Below, one piece after another: positions 40,947 to 41,106 of a stretch of DNA of 41,106 nt (positions are counted from its first letter, which is position 1; each line of letters opens with the position of its first letter). Origin of the DNA: an uncultured Bacteroidota bacterium (lineage in GTDB: Bacteria; Bacteroidota; Bacteroidia; Bacteroidales; Bacteroidaceae); NCBI GenBank assembly GCA_947168315.1, contig CAMVLL010000010.1, forward strand, positions 1 to 41,106. Reading direction: 5' to 3'. The notes beneath the pieces are model-generated. The model was not told the origin of the DNA and did not search any database. It worked only from the letters and a program-made list of their open reading frames with translations. Made by a program: the position numbers and the translations under genes.

Positions 40947-40977
40947 CAAAGGTAGGTATTATTTTTTAATCTACAAA
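40947..40977 (-). promoter_or_regulatory. Promoter of tRNA-Phe
   Basis: On the minus strand TTTG (complement of 40974-40977), 19 bases, then TACCTTTG (complement of CAAAGGTA 40947-40954). Confidence 0.7.
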
Positions 40978-41005
40978 TTTTTGGGATTTTTTCTTCCTAA
41001 TTCTT

Positions 41006-41034
41006 TTTGTATTCAGAAAAATGGATTACCTTTG
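41006..41034 (+). promoter_or_regulatory. Promoter of tRNA-Pro
   Basis: TTTG at 41006-41009, 17 bases, then TACCTTTG at 41027-41034. The same -7 word drives the divergent tRNA-Phe. Confidence 0.6.
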
Positions 41035-41051
41035 CAACCGCTTATTAAGGA

Positions 41052-41106
41052 CGGAATGTAGCGCAGTTGGTAGCGCACTACGTTCGGGACGTAGGGGTCG
41101 GGCGTT
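41052..41106 (+). tRNA. tRNA-Pro (anticodon CGG), cut by the window end
   Basis: The first 55 bases of a tRNA: acceptor CGGAATG, D arm GCGCAGTTGGTAGCGC, and anticodon stem CTACG/CGTAG with loop TTCGGGA (CGG at 34-36, G37). The sequence ends in the T arm. The initial C1 and the G37 fit tRNA-Pro. Confidence 0.9.

Overview
This is a chromosomal window from a member of the Bacteroidales, most like Parabacteroides or a close relative. The evidence is the gene content: mraZ-rsmH-ftsL-ftsI, a glycine-lipid acyltransferase pair, a one-protein hybrid two-component system, DUF4252/ECF-sigma genes, and the dut-TPR-DUF4292-EnvC block. Many intergenic gaps also carry the Bacteroidetes promoter type (TTG or TTTG, about 20 bases, TAnnTTTG). 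Genus is inferred and not proven. No insertion sequence, phage gene or CRISPR array is visible. Both ends look like assembly breaks: the left end interrupts ftsI and the right end stops inside a tRNA-Pro gene.

Layout. 1-2522 (minus): start of the division and cell-wall cluster, read mraZ, rsmH, ftsL, ftsI, with a candidate MraZ operator. 2700-4632 (plus): two acyltransferases for glycine/ornithine-type lipids. 4882-7680 (minus): TPR-sensor hybrid two-component regulator. 7872-8966 (plus): OmpA-family porin, then a terminator and a 22-bp tandem repeat array. 9178-10509 (minus): dGTPase-like enzyme. 10584-14971 (plus): dut followed by three exported envelope proteins (TPR lipoprotein, DUF4292 lipoprotein, EnvC-like amidase activator) in overlapping frames. 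14972-19359 (minus): a heme-motif beta-propeller lipoprotein, a large membrane protein and an M20 deacylase. 19465-22396 (plus): acyl-CoA synthetase and release factor 2. 22469-26292 (plus): a 43-residue membrane peptide, a CYTH phosphatase, a sodium-dependent transporter, an HhH protein and a low-molecular-weight phosphatase. 26343-27752 (minus): alkaline phosphatase. 27973-28629 (plus): glycine-zipper lipoprotein. 28632-30599 (minus): DUF4252 / ECF sigma / anti-sigma / DUF4252 operon. 30762-35022: M48 lipoprotease, O-acetylhomoserine sulfhydrylase, a thioesterase on the opposite strand, a LuxR-type response regulator and cysteine synthase. 35111-36397 (minus): secreted metallo-beta-lactamase-fold hydrolase.

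The most unusual part is 36593-38869 (minus). A promoter with a leader of about 300 bases drives four closely spaced genes: a PqqD-fold protein (a RiPP-recognition-type domain), two proteins of about 148 residues, and an unrecognised 187-residue protein. The two 148-residue proteins share almost the same first 20 residues (WICPN-x-DVQVFTPQEF, then a Cys at residue 24) but have unrelated remainders. A constant leader with variable cores next to a recognition domain is the arrangement of a peptide-modification system. No radical SAM enzyme, cyclase, peptidase or exporter is present in the window. The window ends with a Cthe_2159-like beta-helix lipoprotein, tRNA-Phe(GAA) and a cut tRNA-Pro(CGG).

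Sulfur assimilation genes (metY, cysK) cluster at 31.6-35.0 kb. Envelope biogenesis dominates the rest: peptidoglycan and division, glycine lipids, OmpA, EnvC and lipoproteins.
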